Positions 45,603 to 56,470 of a stretch of DNA of 64,000 nt are shown piece by piece; position 1 is the first letter of the stretch; each line of letters starts with the position of its first letter. This DNA is from Bacillota bacterium (GTDB lineage Bacteria; Bacillota_I; Bacilli_A; Erysipelotrichales; Erysipelotrichaceae): assembly GCA_023388995.1 (NCBI GenBank), contig JAEWFD010000020.1, positions 1-64,000 on the forward strand, read 5' to 3'. The notes beneath the pieces were generated by a model that saw nothing but the letters and a program-made list of their open reading frames with translations, was not told where the DNA came from and did not search any database. A program made the position numbers and the translations under genes.

Positions 45603-45929
45603 TTGGAAGGAATTGAACTTACTTGTTTCCAAATTATTTCTGCCGTAGGTGCTGCACGTTCCATGTATATTGAAGCTATACAAGAGGCAAAGCATGGAAA
45701 AGCGATAGAAGCAAAAGCCATGATTGATGAAGGGAACACATTGTTTCAAGAAGGTCATCATGCACATGCACATTTGATTCAATCAGAAGCAAGCGGGAAT
45801 GCAGTCGCTGTAAACTTATTGCTGATGCATGCAGAAGATCAGTTGATGAGTGCAGAAGGCTTTCGTGTGATTGCGGAAGAGTTTATTGATCTTTACGAAA
45901 TACTTGCAAACAGAAAGGAACTGGCATGA
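45603..45929 (+). CDS. PTS lactose/cellobiose-type EIIA
   Basis: Phosphocarrier of 108 residues that takes phosphate from HPr and passes it to EIIB. The all-helical sequence matches the Lac/Cel EIIA family, with CFQIISAVGAARS at the start, GHHAHAHLIQSEASG, and the phosphorylated His76 in LLLMHAEDQLM. The start is taken as TTG 45603 with AAAGGGG about nine bases upstream, because it gives the family's usual N-terminus (MEGIEL). The only EIIA in the window, it probably serves all EIIB and EIIC proteins here. Its stop overlaps the GH4 gene (ATGA). Confidence 0.9.
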   Translation: MEGIELTCFQIISAVGAARSMYIEAIQEAKHGKAIEAKAMIDEGNTLFQEGHHAHAHLIQSEASGNAVAVNLLLMHAEDQLMSAEGFRVIAEEFIDLYEILANRKELA

Positions 45930-47299
45930 AAAAATTAAAAGTCGTTACTATCGGAGGGGGATCAAGTTACACTCCTGAACTAATTGAAGGATTTATTCTT
46001 CGCAAAGAGCAGTTAAATATTGGAGAAATCTGGTTGGTTGATATTGAAGAGGGCCGTGAAAAACTGACCATTGTTGGAGAAATGGCCAAACGCATGGTAA
46101 AGGCTGCAGGCCTTGACTGGAAAGTAAATCTGACCTTCGATCGGGAGGAAGCACTGAAAGATGCAGACTTTGTAACCACGCAATTCCGTGTTGGATTACT
46201 GGACGCTCGTATTCGTGACGAACGTATTCCTTTGAAGTATGGAATGATGGGGCAGGAAACCAATGGTGCCGGCGGCATCATGAAGGCTTTCAGAACAATT
46301 CCTGTTATTTTGGACATCGTCGAGGATATGAAAAGACTATGTCCGAATGCATGGTTAATTAACTTCACGAATCCATCAGGAATTATTACTGAAGCGGCAA
46401 TTAAGATCGGCGGCTGGAAAAAAACAATCGGATTATGCAATGTACCTATTCGCTTTGTAAAATTATGTAATGAAGCCATGGATTTAGAAATTGATTCAGA
46501 AGAGCTGTTTATCAAATTTGCCGGGTTAAACCACTTCCACTGGCATCGTGTCTGGAATAAAGCTGGTGAAGAAGTAACTGATTTTATCATTGATCAAATC
46601 TATCATCCGGAAAGCACCAAAGCGTTTACAGGCATGAAAAATATCAAGGATGTACCAATGGTGTATGAACAAGTGAAAGATACGCACTTGCTGCCATGCA
46701 GTTATCATCGCTATTACTATATTACGAATGACATGCTGAACCATGAATTGGAAGAATACAAAGAACATAAAACACGTGCAGAAGTTGTAAAACGTACAGA
46801 AGCAGAGTTATTTGAATTATATAAAAATGTTGATTTGGATCATAAACCGGAGCAGCTTACCCAACGGGGTGGAACATATTACAGTGATGCAGCTTGCGAA
46901 ATTATTTGCTCCATTGCAAATGATAAGCGTACGATGATGGTGGTTAGTACGCAAAACAATGGAACGATCACGGATCTGCCATACGATTGCATTGTAGAGG
47001 TTTCTGCTTTGATTACTTCGCATGGTGCTGAACCTGTTCATTGGGGTCGGTTTGAACCAAGTATCCGCGGTATCTTGCAAGTGCAAAAAGCAATGGAAGA
47101 ATGCGTCATTGAAGCAGCAATTACAGGAGACTACGGCAGAGCCCTGCAATCCTTTACTGTTAATCCGATCATCAGCAGCGGAAAAGTTGCAAAAGATTTG
47201 TTGAATGAAATGCTGGTAGCGAACAAGAAATATTTGCCGCAATTTGCAGCGAAAATTGCTGAACTGGAAGCACAAGGCGTTACCTATATTCCACAGTAA
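45926..47299 (+). CDS. GH4 NAD-dependent 6-phospho-glycosidase
   Basis: Cleaves phosphorylated disaccharides by an NAD+- and metal-dependent oxidation-elimination route unlike GH1. The 457 residues begin with the dinucleotide loop TIGGGSSYTPELIEG, followed by QFRVGLLDARIRDERIPLKYGMMGQETNGAGG and NFTNPSGIITEA, and the metal-binding Cys of LCNVP (Cys172 region) with His in LNHFHW. It resembles LicH/CelF-type 6-phospho-beta-glucosidases. Having GH4 beside two GH1 enzymes suggests several linkages or substrates. Confidence 0.92.
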   Translation: MKKLKVVTIGGGSSYTPELIEGFILRKEQLNIGEIWLVDIEEGREKLTIVGEMAKRMVKAAGLDWKVNLTFDREEALKDADFVTTQFRVGLLDARIRDERIPLKYGMMGQETNGAGGIMKAFRTIPVILDIVEDMKRLCPNAWLINFTNPSGIITEAAIKIGGWKKTIGLCNVPIRFVKLCNEAMDLEIDSEELFIKFAGLNHFHWHRVWNKAGEEVTDFIIDQIYHPESTKAFTGMKNIKDVPMVYEQVKDTHLLPCSYHRYYYITNDMLNHELEEYKEHKTRAEVVKRTEAELFELYKNVDLDHKPEQLTQRGGTYYSDAACEIICSIANDKRTMMVVSTQNNGTITDLPYDCIVEVSALITSHGAEPVHWGRFEPSIRGILQVQKAMEECVIEAAITGDYGRALQSFTVNPIISSGKVAKDLLNEMLVANKKYLPQFAAKIAELEAQGVTYIPQ

Positions 47300-47315
47300 G
47301 CATATAGTTGAAGAT

Positions 47316-47358
47316 AAAAACAGCGAACTGTAATGAAGATTTACAACTCGCTGTTTTT
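47316..47358 (+). terminator. terminator of the EIIA-GH4 operon
   Basis: AAAAACAGCGA (47316-47326) pairs with TCGCTGTTTTT (47348-47358), with an inner TGTAA/TTACA stem in the loop. Confidence 0.85.
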
Positions 47359-47382
47359 TAAAGGGTATGGGAGGGTAATGGT

Positions 47383-48321
47383 TTGGAAAGTTTACTGCTA
47401 GCAATCAATGTTGTACTGCCTGTATTTATGCTGATTGGTCTGGGCTATGGTCTGGTGAAGAAGGATATTGTAAGCAAACAATCATTTACACAGATGAATA
47501 AAGCAATTTTCAATATCTTTTTGCCTAGCTCGATGATGCTTAGTATTTTGGAATCAGATTTGACACAGGCATTGAATATGCGCTTGTTTCTGTTTGCGGT
47601 TATTGGGCTGATTGGAAGCATCGTATTGTCGATGTTGCTGATTGCTAGATATGAAACGGATCGCCGCAAGCGGGCAAGTATTGTGCAAGGTATTTACCGG
47701 AGCAATTTTTTATTGTTTGGCGTACCTATTATTCAGTCTATTTACGGGGAGGCAAAACTAAGTGTCGTTGCGTTGTTTATTGCGTGTGTGATTCCGGTGC
47801 TGAATTTACTTGCGGTGCTGGTGCTGCAGTATTATCGCGGCGGTTCATTCCAAATAAAAGAAACATGTGCAGGTATTATCACCAATCCGTTGATTCTCGC
47901 TTCTGCACTTGGCTTTTTGCTGGTTTATTTTCAAGTATCTTTGCCGCAATTTGCGCTTACAACACTGCAATCGGTAGGAAAAATAGCAACACCGCTGGCA
48001 TTGATTGCCCTTGGCGGATCGATGCAATTTCGTTCTCTATCCAAGAATAAAAAGCAGTTAATCGTGATAACAATCGGGAAATTGATTGTTCTTCCGCTGC
48101 TTGCGTCTTTGGCAGGAATTGCCTTGGGTTTTAAAGGGATTGAATTGGTGACATTAACGATGCTGTTCGGTTCACCTTCAGCAGTTGCTTCATTCACGAT
48201 GGCCGAAGTAATGGATGCTGACTGTGAGTTAGCAGGACAAGGGATTTTAACGACTACACTCTGTTCTGTGGTTACAGTTTTCTTGTTTATCTTCGGCTTC
48301 AACAGCGCTGGTTTAATTTAA
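47383..48321 (+). CDS. AEC-family (auxin efflux carrier-like) transporter
   Basis: Ten-helix membrane protein of 312 residues. Typical features are NVVLPVFMLIGLGYGLVKK at the N-terminus, an interrupted helix with NIFLPSSMM, ITNPLILASALGFL in the middle and FGSPSAVASFTMA near the end. Members move malate and other carboxylates; the substrate here is unknown. The start is TTG 47383 with GGAGGG seven bases upstream. It may form one transcript with the next Cof-type gene, 27 bp away. Confidence 0.88.
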   Translation: MESLLLAINVVLPVFMLIGLGYGLVKKDIVSKQSFTQMNKAIFNIFLPSSMMLSILESDLTQALNMRLFLFAVIGLIGSIVLSMLLIARYETDRRKRASIVQGIYRSNFLLFGVPIIQSIYGEAKLSVVALFIACVIPVLNLLAVLVLQYYRGGSFQIKETCAGIITNPLILASALGFLLVYFQVSLPQFALTTLQSVGKIATPLALIALGGSMQFRSLSKNKKQLIVITIGKLIVLPLLASLAGIALGFKGIELVTLTMLFGSPSAVASFTMAEVMDADCELAGQGILTTTLCSVVTVFLFIFGFNSAGLI

Positions 48322-48348
48322 GTAAAATCATATTCCAGAGGAGGAGTT

Positions 48349-49161
48349 ATGACGAAATTATTTGTTTCAGATTTAGATGGTACTTTATATAAAATTGGTG
48401 ATCAGATGGCTGCGGGATTGAGTGTTGAAAATCACTTGATGGTGGAACGTTTCCGGCAGCAGGGGCATGTGTTTGCAGTAGCAACTGCCCGCACCACGGA
48501 CCATGTAGCTGATATTCGAAAAACACTAGGTTTTGCAGTTGACGTGATTGGCTGCAATGGTGCCTTTTTAGCACTGCAAGATCAGTCTGTTATCAAATAT
48601 CCCCTCCAAATGAAATACTATCGATCCATTGACAAGTATTTGCGAGAGCGGCAAATTGATGCTACTTTGACTGCAACTTTCGGAAATGAACGGTACTTTT
48701 ATTCAAATAATATTTGCTATCCCTGGAATACCAATGATGCAGTCGCAAAAGAGCGTCTGGCTTTAAAAATAGGGATCAATACAACATTAGAAGAATATTC
48801 CGATCAGGAAGAATGTCTCAAATTGATGATTTTAATTCATCCTGCTGTTATGGAAGAAGTCAAGAAAGAACTGCGTTATTTGTATGGTGAAGAACTGGAA
48901 ATTGTCAGTTCTGATCTTGATAATATTGATATCGTTCAGAAAGGATGCAGCAAAGGCAGTGCTGTCTTGCGGCTTGCTGAACAGTATGGGATTGCGAAAG
49001 ACCAGATTTACAGCGTTGGTGATTCAGAGAATGATATTGCAATGTTTCAAATATCAAATAAGAGTTATGCAATGAGCCATGCCGACGCAAGCGTGAAAAA
49101 AGCTGCAACATACGAAGTGGCAGCAGTATATGAAGCATTGGAGGCAGTATGCAGCGAATGA
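48349..49161 (+). CDS. Cof-type HAD phosphatase (second)
   Basis: 270 residues; motif I FVSDLDGTLYKIG, motif II VATARTTDH, Lys in KGSAVLRL and motif IV VGDSENDIAMF. Related to the first Cof-type gene but clearly diverged (different length between motifs). Substrate unknown; sugar phosphates are common for the group. GAGGAGG precedes the ATG. Confidence 0.9.
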   Translation: MTKLFVSDLDGTLYKIGDQMAAGLSVENHLMVERFRQQGHVFAVATARTTDHVADIRKTLGFAVDVIGCNGAFLALQDQSVIKYPLQMKYYRSIDKYLRERQIDATLTATFGNERYFYSNNICYPWNTNDAVAKERLALKIGINTTLEEYSDQEECLKLMILIHPAVMEEVKKELRYLYGEELEIVSSDLDNIDIVQKGCSKGSAVLRLAEQYGIAKDQIYSVGDSENDIAMFQISNKSYAMSHADASVKKAATYEVAAVYEALEAVCSE

Positions 49162-49191
49162 AATACTGGTACTTTTTTTCGCTGATATTGC

Positions 49192-49240
49192 TTGTGTGCG
49201 GATAAGTATATAGTATAATAACAATAAGAAAGCGCTATCT
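49192..49240 (+). promoter_or_regulatory. promoter with cre-like site for the first EIIB gene
   Basis: -35 TTGTGT (49192-49197), 16-bp spacer, -10 TATAAT (49214-49219). AAGAAAGCGCTATCT (49226-49240) matches the CcpA cre consensus with one mismatch and covers the predicted start site, a repressing position. Confidence 0.65.
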
Positions 49241-49262
49241 TTTAAGAAAAAGGAGAAAGAAA

Positions 49263-49565
49263 ATGAGAAATATTGTATTAATTTGTGCAGCCGGAATGTC
49301 AACGAGTTTGCTAGTCAATAAAATGAAAGCTGCCGCAGCAGAAGAAGGGTATGAATGCAACATCAATGCGTATGCATTATCCGAAGTTCCCAATGTTGTG
49401 CCAGCAGCGGATATTGTATTATTAGGACCGCAAGTACGGTTTAATCAAAAAAAGATTGCAGAACGCTATCCAGATAAAATTGTGGAAAGCATCGACATGC
49501 GGATGTATGGGACGATGAATGGGAAAGGTGTCATCGATTTCGCGAAAACAAAACTAGGAGATTAA
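49263..49565 (+). CDS. PTS lactose/cellobiose-type EIIB (first)
   Basis: Phosphocarrier of 100 residues with the active Cys8 in the loop LICAAGMST. It hands phosphate from EIIA to the sugar on EIIC. Conserved ADIVLLGPQVRFNQKK and MRMYGTMNGKGVIDFAK follow. It is a single-gene unit between its own promoter and terminator, far from any EIIC gene, so it may pair with either permease. Confidence 0.93.
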   Translation: MRNIVLICAAGMSTSLLVNKMKAAAAEEGYECNINAYALSEVPNVVPAADIVLLGPQVRFNQKKIAERYPDKIVESIDMRMYGTMNGKGVIDFAKTKLGD

Positions 49566-49576
49566 TAGAGTATCGT

Positions 49577-49611
49577 ACAATGATCTGGCAGTTCTATGAT
49601 CATTGTTTTTA
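49577..49611 (+). terminator. terminator
   Basis: ACAATGATC (49577-49585) pairs with GATCATTGT (49598-49606), followed by Ts. Confidence 0.85.
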
Positions 49612-49646
49612 TTTCCCGTCTTGATTTTCAAAAGCTTGAAACTAGT

Positions 49647-49982
49647 TCAGCATTCATCAAGGAAGTGTTCCTTGTATTGCAATCCCCACTTCTCCATAGA
49701 GCAAATAATTGGGCGCATGGACTCGCCAAGCTCTGTCAAAGCATATTCAACCTTCAAAGGAAAGTTCTCCGAAGCAGTTCGCATGACAATGCCATCTCGC
49801 TCCATAGAGCGCAGGCTATCTGTTAAAACTTTCTGGCTAATACCTGCTAACGATTTTTGTAATTCGTTGAAGCGATAAGGTCTATTTAATAGATTACGGA
49901 TGATTAAAAGCTTCCATTTGCTTCCAATCAGATTTATTGTTGTTGCTACAGGGCAAATGGGCAGATTTTCTTTTTTTATCAT
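49647..49982 (-). CDS. HxlR-family transcriptional regulator
   Basis: Winged-helix dimer of 111 residues. The signature is LPICPVATTINLIGSKWKLLIIRNLL with the conserved Cys10, a likely thiol sensor in this family, then RFNELQKSLAGISQKVLTDSLRSMERDGIV. It is divergent from the 50181 gene; the 198 bp between them should contain its operator, and it may regulate that gene. The signal is unknown. Confidence 0.9.
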   Translation of the reverse strand: MIKKENLPICPVATTINLIGSKWKLLIIRNLLNRPYRFNELQKSLAGISQKVLTDSLRSMERDGIVMRTASENFPLKVEYALTELGESMRPIICSMEKWGLQYKEHFLDEC

Positions 49983-50180
49983 TATTTTTCCCTTTCATCA
50001 ATTTCGTGGATACTTTGAATTATAGTGTATCAGCACTCAGCAAACAAGTCCTGCAATAAAAGTATAATAGTAGAAGAAGTTACAAAAAAGTGCGTACTTG
50101 CACCAAATAAGAGAATGTATAAAATAATAGCTAGTGTAAATCATTTGCCAATAAACACAAAGTGAGGAAGGAAACTGAAT

Positions 50181-50807
50181 ATGAAACAACTAACAAAGCA
50201 AATAAAGATCGGTGAATATGGTATAGAGCCAAACCACGTTTTTATCAAGAATAGTATACTTGATGGGGAAATGCGTGTTTGCATTACAAAAGATCCCGCT
50301 ATCACGGAAACAGATGAAGCGACTTATGCAAGAATTGTGGATTCCTGCTTTCAAGATGGAACAATTGAAGTTAAAGTACGAAGCAGGTTGCTGCCTGATG
50401 CTCCTGATTATGCGAGGGGATTCATTGGCGTTGCATTTCGGATTGATGAAACAAATACAAAATTTGAAGCGATCTATATTCGGCCGACGAATGGCCGATG
50501 TGAAGAACAGGTACGAAGAAATAGAACTATGCAATATTTTGCGTATCCAGATTTTAAATACGAACGGATGCGAGAAGAATTTCCGGGGAAATATGAAACT
50601 TATGCCGATATTGGAATTGATGAATGGATCTGTTTAAAGATTATTGTAGATGGAGAATGTGCAGATTTGTATTTGAATGACGCAAAACATCCTGCACTCA
50701 TCGTGACAGATCTTAAGCACGGCAAGAGCAATAAAGGTGCGATTGGTCTTTGGGTAGATATCGGAACAGAAGGGTTTTTTCGTGATTTGAAAATAACTGC
50801 CAGATAA
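50181..50807 (+). CDS. putative concanavalin-like/DUF1080-type carbohydrate protein
   Basis: The 208 residues have no signal peptide. From about residue 50 the pattern GTIEVKVRSR, FIGVAFRIDE, EAIYIRPTNGR, and WICLKIIVDGECADLYLND, ending IGLWVDIGTEGFFRDLKI, resembles the beta-sandwich of 3-keto-disaccharide hydrolase (DUF1080) and laminin-G/concanavalin lectins. A carbohydrate-related role in this sugar region is plausible but not proven. The start ATG has GAGGAAGG upstream. It is divergent from hxlR. Confidence 0.55.
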   Translation: MKQLTKQIKIGEYGIEPNHVFIKNSILDGEMRVCITKDPAITETDEATYARIVDSCFQDGTIEVKVRSRLLPDAPDYARGFIGVAFRIDETNTKFEAIYIRPTNGRCEEQVRRNRTMQYFAYPDFKYERMREEFPGKYETYADIGIDEWICLKIIVDGECADLYLNDAKHPALIVTDLKHGKSNKGAIGLWVDIGTEGFFRDLKITAR

Positions 50808-50826
50808 TACAAGGCAGTGAAATGCT

Positions 50827-50860
50827 CTGCATGAACAGCCGTTTATGCAGTTATTTAATT
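50827..50860 (+). terminator. probable terminator
   Basis: CTGCAT (50827-50832) and ATGCAG (50845-50850) with inner AAC/GTT pairs, then TTATTTAATT. Confidence 0.6.
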
Positions 50861-51020
50861 ATTGCAAAATGGCTTCCGGGCAGTAGCTGTTTATTAAATT
50901 GATACCTTCAGGCGGTGAAAAAACAGTTTGCATAACTTCCGGCAGTTTTGCTTGGTAATATAGATTACCTGCAGTGTGATCGTACATCCAATTGCAGATT
51001 TTGATTGTCGGGACTAAAAA
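50859..51020 (-). pseudogene. possible gene remnant
   Basis: The minus strand is open for 53 codons before the TAA at 50859-50861 and contains protein-like sequence (YYQAKLPEVMQTVFSPPEG, then INLINSYCPEAILQ). The only internal ATG (50987) has no ribosome site, and the second rpiR promoter overlaps it. It may be the C-terminal stub of a lost gene, or chance. Confidence 0.2.
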
Positions 51021-51033
51021 TTACAATTATAAT
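51005..51033 (+). promoter_or_regulatory. promoter of the second rpiR gene
   Basis: -35 TTGTCG (51005-51010), 17-bp spacer, -10 TATAAT (51028-51033). Confidence 0.6.
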
Positions 51034-51062
51034 GGGGAAAAGATCACAGGAGGTCACCCCAT

Positions 51063-51929
51063 ATGATTTTAATGAACAGATTAAGAGAAACTGAGAATTA
51101 CACATATGCAGAACAAGAGATCATGAATTTCATCTTGGAAAATCCAAAGTTAGTGACAGAAGTTACCATTGAGAAACTGGCTGAACTGACCTATTCATCA
51201 CCGTCCTCTATTGTTCGCTTGTGCAAAAAACTGGGAATGAAGGGGTATGCCGATTTCAAAATTAAACTTGCTTCGGAGATAAATACTTTTGAAACCAGCG
51301 GCGTCCGAATTCGCGTTGACATTCCTTTTGGTCCACGCGCTGACAAAAAGGAAGTGGCAAATACTTTATTGAACTTACATTATCAGGCGTTAATGGATAC
51401 GTATAACACAATTGATTTAGACTATCTGCAAAAAGTTGCTGATGTAATGCGGACGGCAGATTGTGTTTTACTGCTGGGCTATGGGGAGTCGCTGCTGATT
51501 GCTGAAGATTTTCATTTGAAACTACGTCGTTTGGGAATCTCTGTATTTTGTGAACCGCTGGTAGGTTACACGAATATTTACCCAAAGAATAAAATGAAGA
51601 ACCAGGTTGCTTTAATTGTGTCACACTATGCGGATCGAGTCGAAGCAAGGGATTGGCTGCGTGAATTTCGCGAGCTTAATATTAAAACAGTTTTACTTTG
51701 CGCGAATAAAAACAGTCCATTATTAAAAATGCCGGATTACTTGATCATGCTGGATAATGAAGAAGACCGAACTGAAAAGATGGGTTCGTTTGCTTCCCGA
51801 ACAGCTATGGGTTATGTATTGGATGTTTTGTATGGAATGATCTTTATGATGGACTATCAGCGAAATGTTAAATACTTGTATGAGCAGGCAATACGAGTTA
51901 AAAAGCGCAAAACTTATATTTTAGATTAA
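51063..51929 (+). CDS. RpiR-family transcriptional regulator (second)
   Basis: 288 residues with an N-terminal HTH_6 (EKLAELTYSSPSSIVRLCKKL, about residues 39-59) and a SIS domain from about residue 125 (VLLLGYGESLLIAEDFHLKLRRLG). AGGAGG precedes the ATG. It lies upstream of the second EIIC-GH1 block and most likely controls it in response to a phosphosugar. The gap of 284 bp to the EIIC gene holds that operon's promoter. Confidence 0.9.
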   Translation: MILMNRLRETENYTYAEQEIMNFILENPKLVTEVTIEKLAELTYSSPSSIVRLCKKLGMKGYADFKIKLASEINTFETSGVRIRVDIPFGPRADKKEVANTLLNLHYQALMDTYNTIDLDYLQKVADVMRTADCVLLLGYGESLLIAEDFHLKLRRLGISVFCEPLVGYTNIYPKNKMKNQVALIVSHYADRVEARDWLREFRELNIKTVLLCANKNSPLLKMPDYLIMLDNEEDRTEKMGSFASRTAMGYVLDVLYGMIFMMDYQRNVKYLYEQAIRVKKRKTYILD

Positions 51930-52125
51930 TAAGGCTGTTGTTTGCAGCGATTTGCTGGCTGTTCATTATGATCCTTTTGGGTAAGTTATATGAAAGAATC
52001 ATCTTGCCAAGCATAAAAGCTTTCGAGCAACATCTGAAATTCGGTATTTTTTTCTGTATTTGCTATGTGCAGTATATGAATAGATTATGAATTACGAAAC
52101 TTTTTACCATTCCATTCCGCAATCA

Positions 52126-52154
52126 TTGTAAGCGTTTTAGTTTCCGTATATGAT
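52126..52154 (+). promoter_or_regulatory. promoter with overlapping cre-like site for the second EIIC operon
   Basis: -35 TTGTAA (52126-52131), 17-bp spacer, -10 TATGAT (52149-52154). TTGTAAGCGTTTTAG (52126-52140) fits the cre consensus except for its last two positions and overlaps the -35, so CcpA binding would block transcription. Confidence 0.55.
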
Positions 52155-52213
52155 GGGGCAAGAATAACACATCGTTATTCCACAGTCTTAATTTCGAAAG
52201 GAGATAATAGGGA

Positions 52214-53518
52214 ATGAAAGACAAACTTATGGGAGGATTCCTTGCAGTTGCGGAAGTACTGCAGACAAATCGGTACATGGTTGCGATTAAAAACAGCTTC
52301 ACTGCGTTGCTGCCGATCATTATTGCCGGAGCATTTGCTGTTTTGATTGCAAACGTAGTTACAACCCCGTCTGCCAATGGAATCAGTTTGGCTAACTTTG
52401 CTGCTTTGGCTTGGCTATCAAAGTTAACACCGATCTTTACGGCCGCTAACTATGCGACATTGAATTTCTTTGCAATCGGCATTGTATTTCTGATTGCTAT
52501 GGAACTTGGCAAACAATACAATCATGATGAATTGATTTTGCCGGTAGTTGCATTGGCATCTTACATTACACTTTGTGCCACATCCGTTACAGGTAACTTG
52601 AATGGGGAAACCTTCACAGTATCGAATGTATTGGCACGGCAATTTACGAATGCCCAAGGCTTGTTCATGGGGATGATCACAGCAATTGTGGCGACAGAAT
52701 TGTATTGCAAGGTTGTAGACAGCGGAAAACTTGCTATTAAGATGCCGGAGACGGTTCCGAGCAATGTTGCGAAGGCATTTAACGTTTTGATCCCATCCAT
52801 TTTGACAATTGTATTGATTTCGACATTCGGATTTGTTTTCCAAATGATATTCGGATATTCCTTCTACGATGCGATCGCCAAATGGATTCAAGCACCTTTA
52901 GCAGGTATTTTGACGGGATTGCCTGGTTACTTATTCATCATCTTCTGCACAACGTTGCTGTGGATCATGGGTATTCATGGTACACAAACATTAAAACCGA
53001 TTTATGAGCCTATCATGATCTTGGCATTGACAGAAAATCTGGACTTGGTAAATGAAGGCAAGCAAGCAGTACATATTCTGAATCAAGCATTTATCAGCTG
53101 CTTTTCTACAGTTACCGGGGCTGGGATTACCGGCGGCTTGATCATTGCTATCCTATTATTCTCCAAACGGGATGATTTTAAAGCGATTGCGAAATTGTCA
53201 ATTGCTCCTGGTATCTTCAACATCAATGAAACCATGACATTTGGATTGCCTATCGTATTGAATCCAATTCTGGCAGTTCCATTTGTACTTAGTCCAATCG
53301 TTTCCGCAACAATTGGCTATTATGCAACAGTAATTGGTTTTGCGGCTCCAATGTGGGTGTCGATTCCATGGACCACACCTCCAATACTAGCCGGCTTCTT
53401 AGCTTCCGGCGGGCACGTCGGTACTGCAATTACGCAGTTGATAGCAATTCTAGCTACTTCATTGGTATATATTCCATTTGTATTAATCAGCAACAAACAA
53501 GTAGCTCCGGTAGAATAA
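52214..53518 (+). CDS. PTS lactose/cellobiose-type EIIC permease (second)
   Basis: 434-residue permease with about ten hydrophobic segments, parallel to the first EIIC: LLPIIIAGAFAVLIANV near the N-terminus, LLWIMGIHGTQTL, and PGIFNINETMTFGLPIVLN. The sugar-site stretch differs from the first copy (NETMTF against NEPLIF), consistent with another substrate. It lacks fused EIIA or EIIB domains. The second gene of the operon follows after 31 bp. Confidence 0.93.
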   Translation: MKDKLMGGFLAVAEVLQTNRYMVAIKNSFTALLPIIIAGAFAVLIANVVTTPSANGISLANFAALAWLSKLTPIFTAANYATLNFFAIGIVFLIAMELGKQYNHDELILPVVALASYITLCATSVTGNLNGETFTVSNVLARQFTNAQGLFMGMITAIVATELYCKVVDSGKLAIKMPETVPSNVAKAFNVLIPSILTIVLISTFGFVFQMIFGYSFYDAIAKWIQAPLAGILTGLPGYLFIIFCTTLLWIMGIHGTQTLKPIYEPIMILALTENLDLVNEGKQAVHILNQAFISCFSTVTGAGITGGLIIAILLFSKRDDFKAIAKLSIAPGIFNINETMTFGLPIVLNPILAVPFVLSPIVSATIGYYATVIGFAAPMWVSIPWTTPPILAGFLASGGHVGTAITQLIAILATSLVYIPFVLISNKQVAPVE

Positions 53519-53549
53519 AAACGCATTATATCAGGTTTGGAGGAGAAGG

Positions 53550-53879
53550 ATGGCAAGCAAGAGAAAAGGCAAGGAAGCAGGAAAAGCAAATTTACAGCAA
53601 AGTATGTTGCATGATATTTCTGCGGAACAGAAAAAAGTTCGGGATCTGCGGAAGCGAATCAATCGACGTGATTTGGAAGCGGAGAAAATCAACTATTATA
53701 CACCATATAAAAATTGGACTTATGCCTGGATCTTCTTATTTCCTCCATACGGATGGTATCGGCTATGGAATAAAAATACCGAATTCCGTCGTCAGGAACA
53801 GTTATTGCTGATGATGGTTTCGATTGTGTATGTTATTGCATTGTATTTACACCTATCAACAGGCATGGCATTTTGGTAG
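53550..53879 (+). CDS. unknown small membrane protein in the PTS operon
   Basis: Not recognised. The 109 residues start with a very basic segment (MASKRKGKEAGK), then a charged helix likely to be a coiled coil (about residues 20-47), then two hydrophobic segments: NWTYAWIFLFPPYGWYRLW (about residues 55-73) and LLLMMVSIVYVIALYL (about residues 85-100). The PPYGWYRLW pattern is a recognisable turn in small membrane proteins. GGAGGAG precedes the ATG, so it is clearly translated. It sits between an EIIC and a GH1 gene, which suggests it may assist or regulate the permease. Confidence 0.7.
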   Translation: MASKRKGKEAGKANLQQSMLHDISAEQKKVRDLRKRINRRDLEAEKINYYTPYKNWTYAWIFLFPPYGWYRLWNKNTEFRRQEQLLLMMVSIVYVIALYLHLSTGMAFW

Positions 53880-53891
53880 GACATAATCAAT

Positions 53892-53928
53892 GGGAGGAAC
53901 TGTTTCAGCTCTTCCCTTTCTTTTTTTA
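53892..53928 (+). terminator. terminator within the EIIC-GH1 block
   Basis: GGGAGGAAC (53892-53900) pairs with GCTCTTCCC (53908-53916), with one G-U and one mismatch, and is followed by TTTCTTTTTTT. It would reduce readthrough into the GH1 gene. Confidence 0.75.
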
Positions 53929-54010
53929 AGGATAAAATGCAACTGGATTTCGTGTTTCAAACAAAGTAAATGGAGAATATGAAAGAAAATTCCAATTGCT
54001 ATAAGGATGA

Positions 54011-55938
<1,928 letters not shown>

Positions 55939-55945
55939 TACACAT

Positions 55946-56003
55946 AAAAAACTCTTCTTGGCCGATTCTGATCATTCTGATCATTCATGGTGAGAAGAGT
56001 TTT
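55946..56003. terminator. long-loop bidirectional terminator
   Basis: AAAAACTCTTCT (55946-55957) pairs with AGAAGAGTTTT (55993-56003). The loop contains two tandem copies of CTGATCATT. It serves both converging genes. Confidence 0.75.
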
Positions 56004-56006
56004 ATA

Positions 56007-56219
56007 TTAAGGTAGAATCATAACGGATGTATATAATGTACTGAACCGCTGATTTTGTTTCAATAAGGCTTTTATTATTGCGGCATCCTTCTGTTCATTA
56101 TTACTGGCAAAGAGATATTTCATTCCATCTTTGCGAATAAATGAAATTTCCATATCCGGCAGAGCTAGAATATGCTCGACAATTTCTTCTCCGCGCATAG
56201 CTGCATTTACAACAATCAT
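56007..56219 (-). CDS. unknown 70-residue protein
   Basis: Not recognised. The frame MIVVNAAMRGEEIVEHILALPDMEISFI has a strong AAGGAGG six bases before the ATG and runs to a terminator, so it looks real. It is a small alpha/beta sequence without signal peptide or membrane helix. Its partner or role is unknown; it lies alone, opposite to the EIIB genes. Confidence 0.6.
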   Translation of the reverse strand: MIVVNAAMRGEEIVEHILALPDMEISFIRKDGMKYLFASNNEQKDAAIIKALLKQNQRFSTLYTSVMILP

Positions 56220-56470
56220 AATAGTCCTCCTTTTCGTTTATCTTATCATAAAGTTGGCATTACAAATAATCAGGCGAACGCAATTTGAATATTCGTTTCT
56301 GTATTCCTCTCCAATAAAGAGAAGTTTAGGCATAAAGTACCAATCAGATTAATTGTAAGAACCCTTATAGAGATGCAATGGAAAGATGAAGTTTTTGCAT
56401 GAAGTTCTTATGATGATATAGCATGGAACGAAAGTAGTAAATTGATGAAAATTTCAGTAAAATGTCTGTA

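Noticed and set aside
56131..56352. 73-codon plus-strand frame
   Set aside because: Antisense to the 70-residue minus-strand gene, which has a much better ribosome site.
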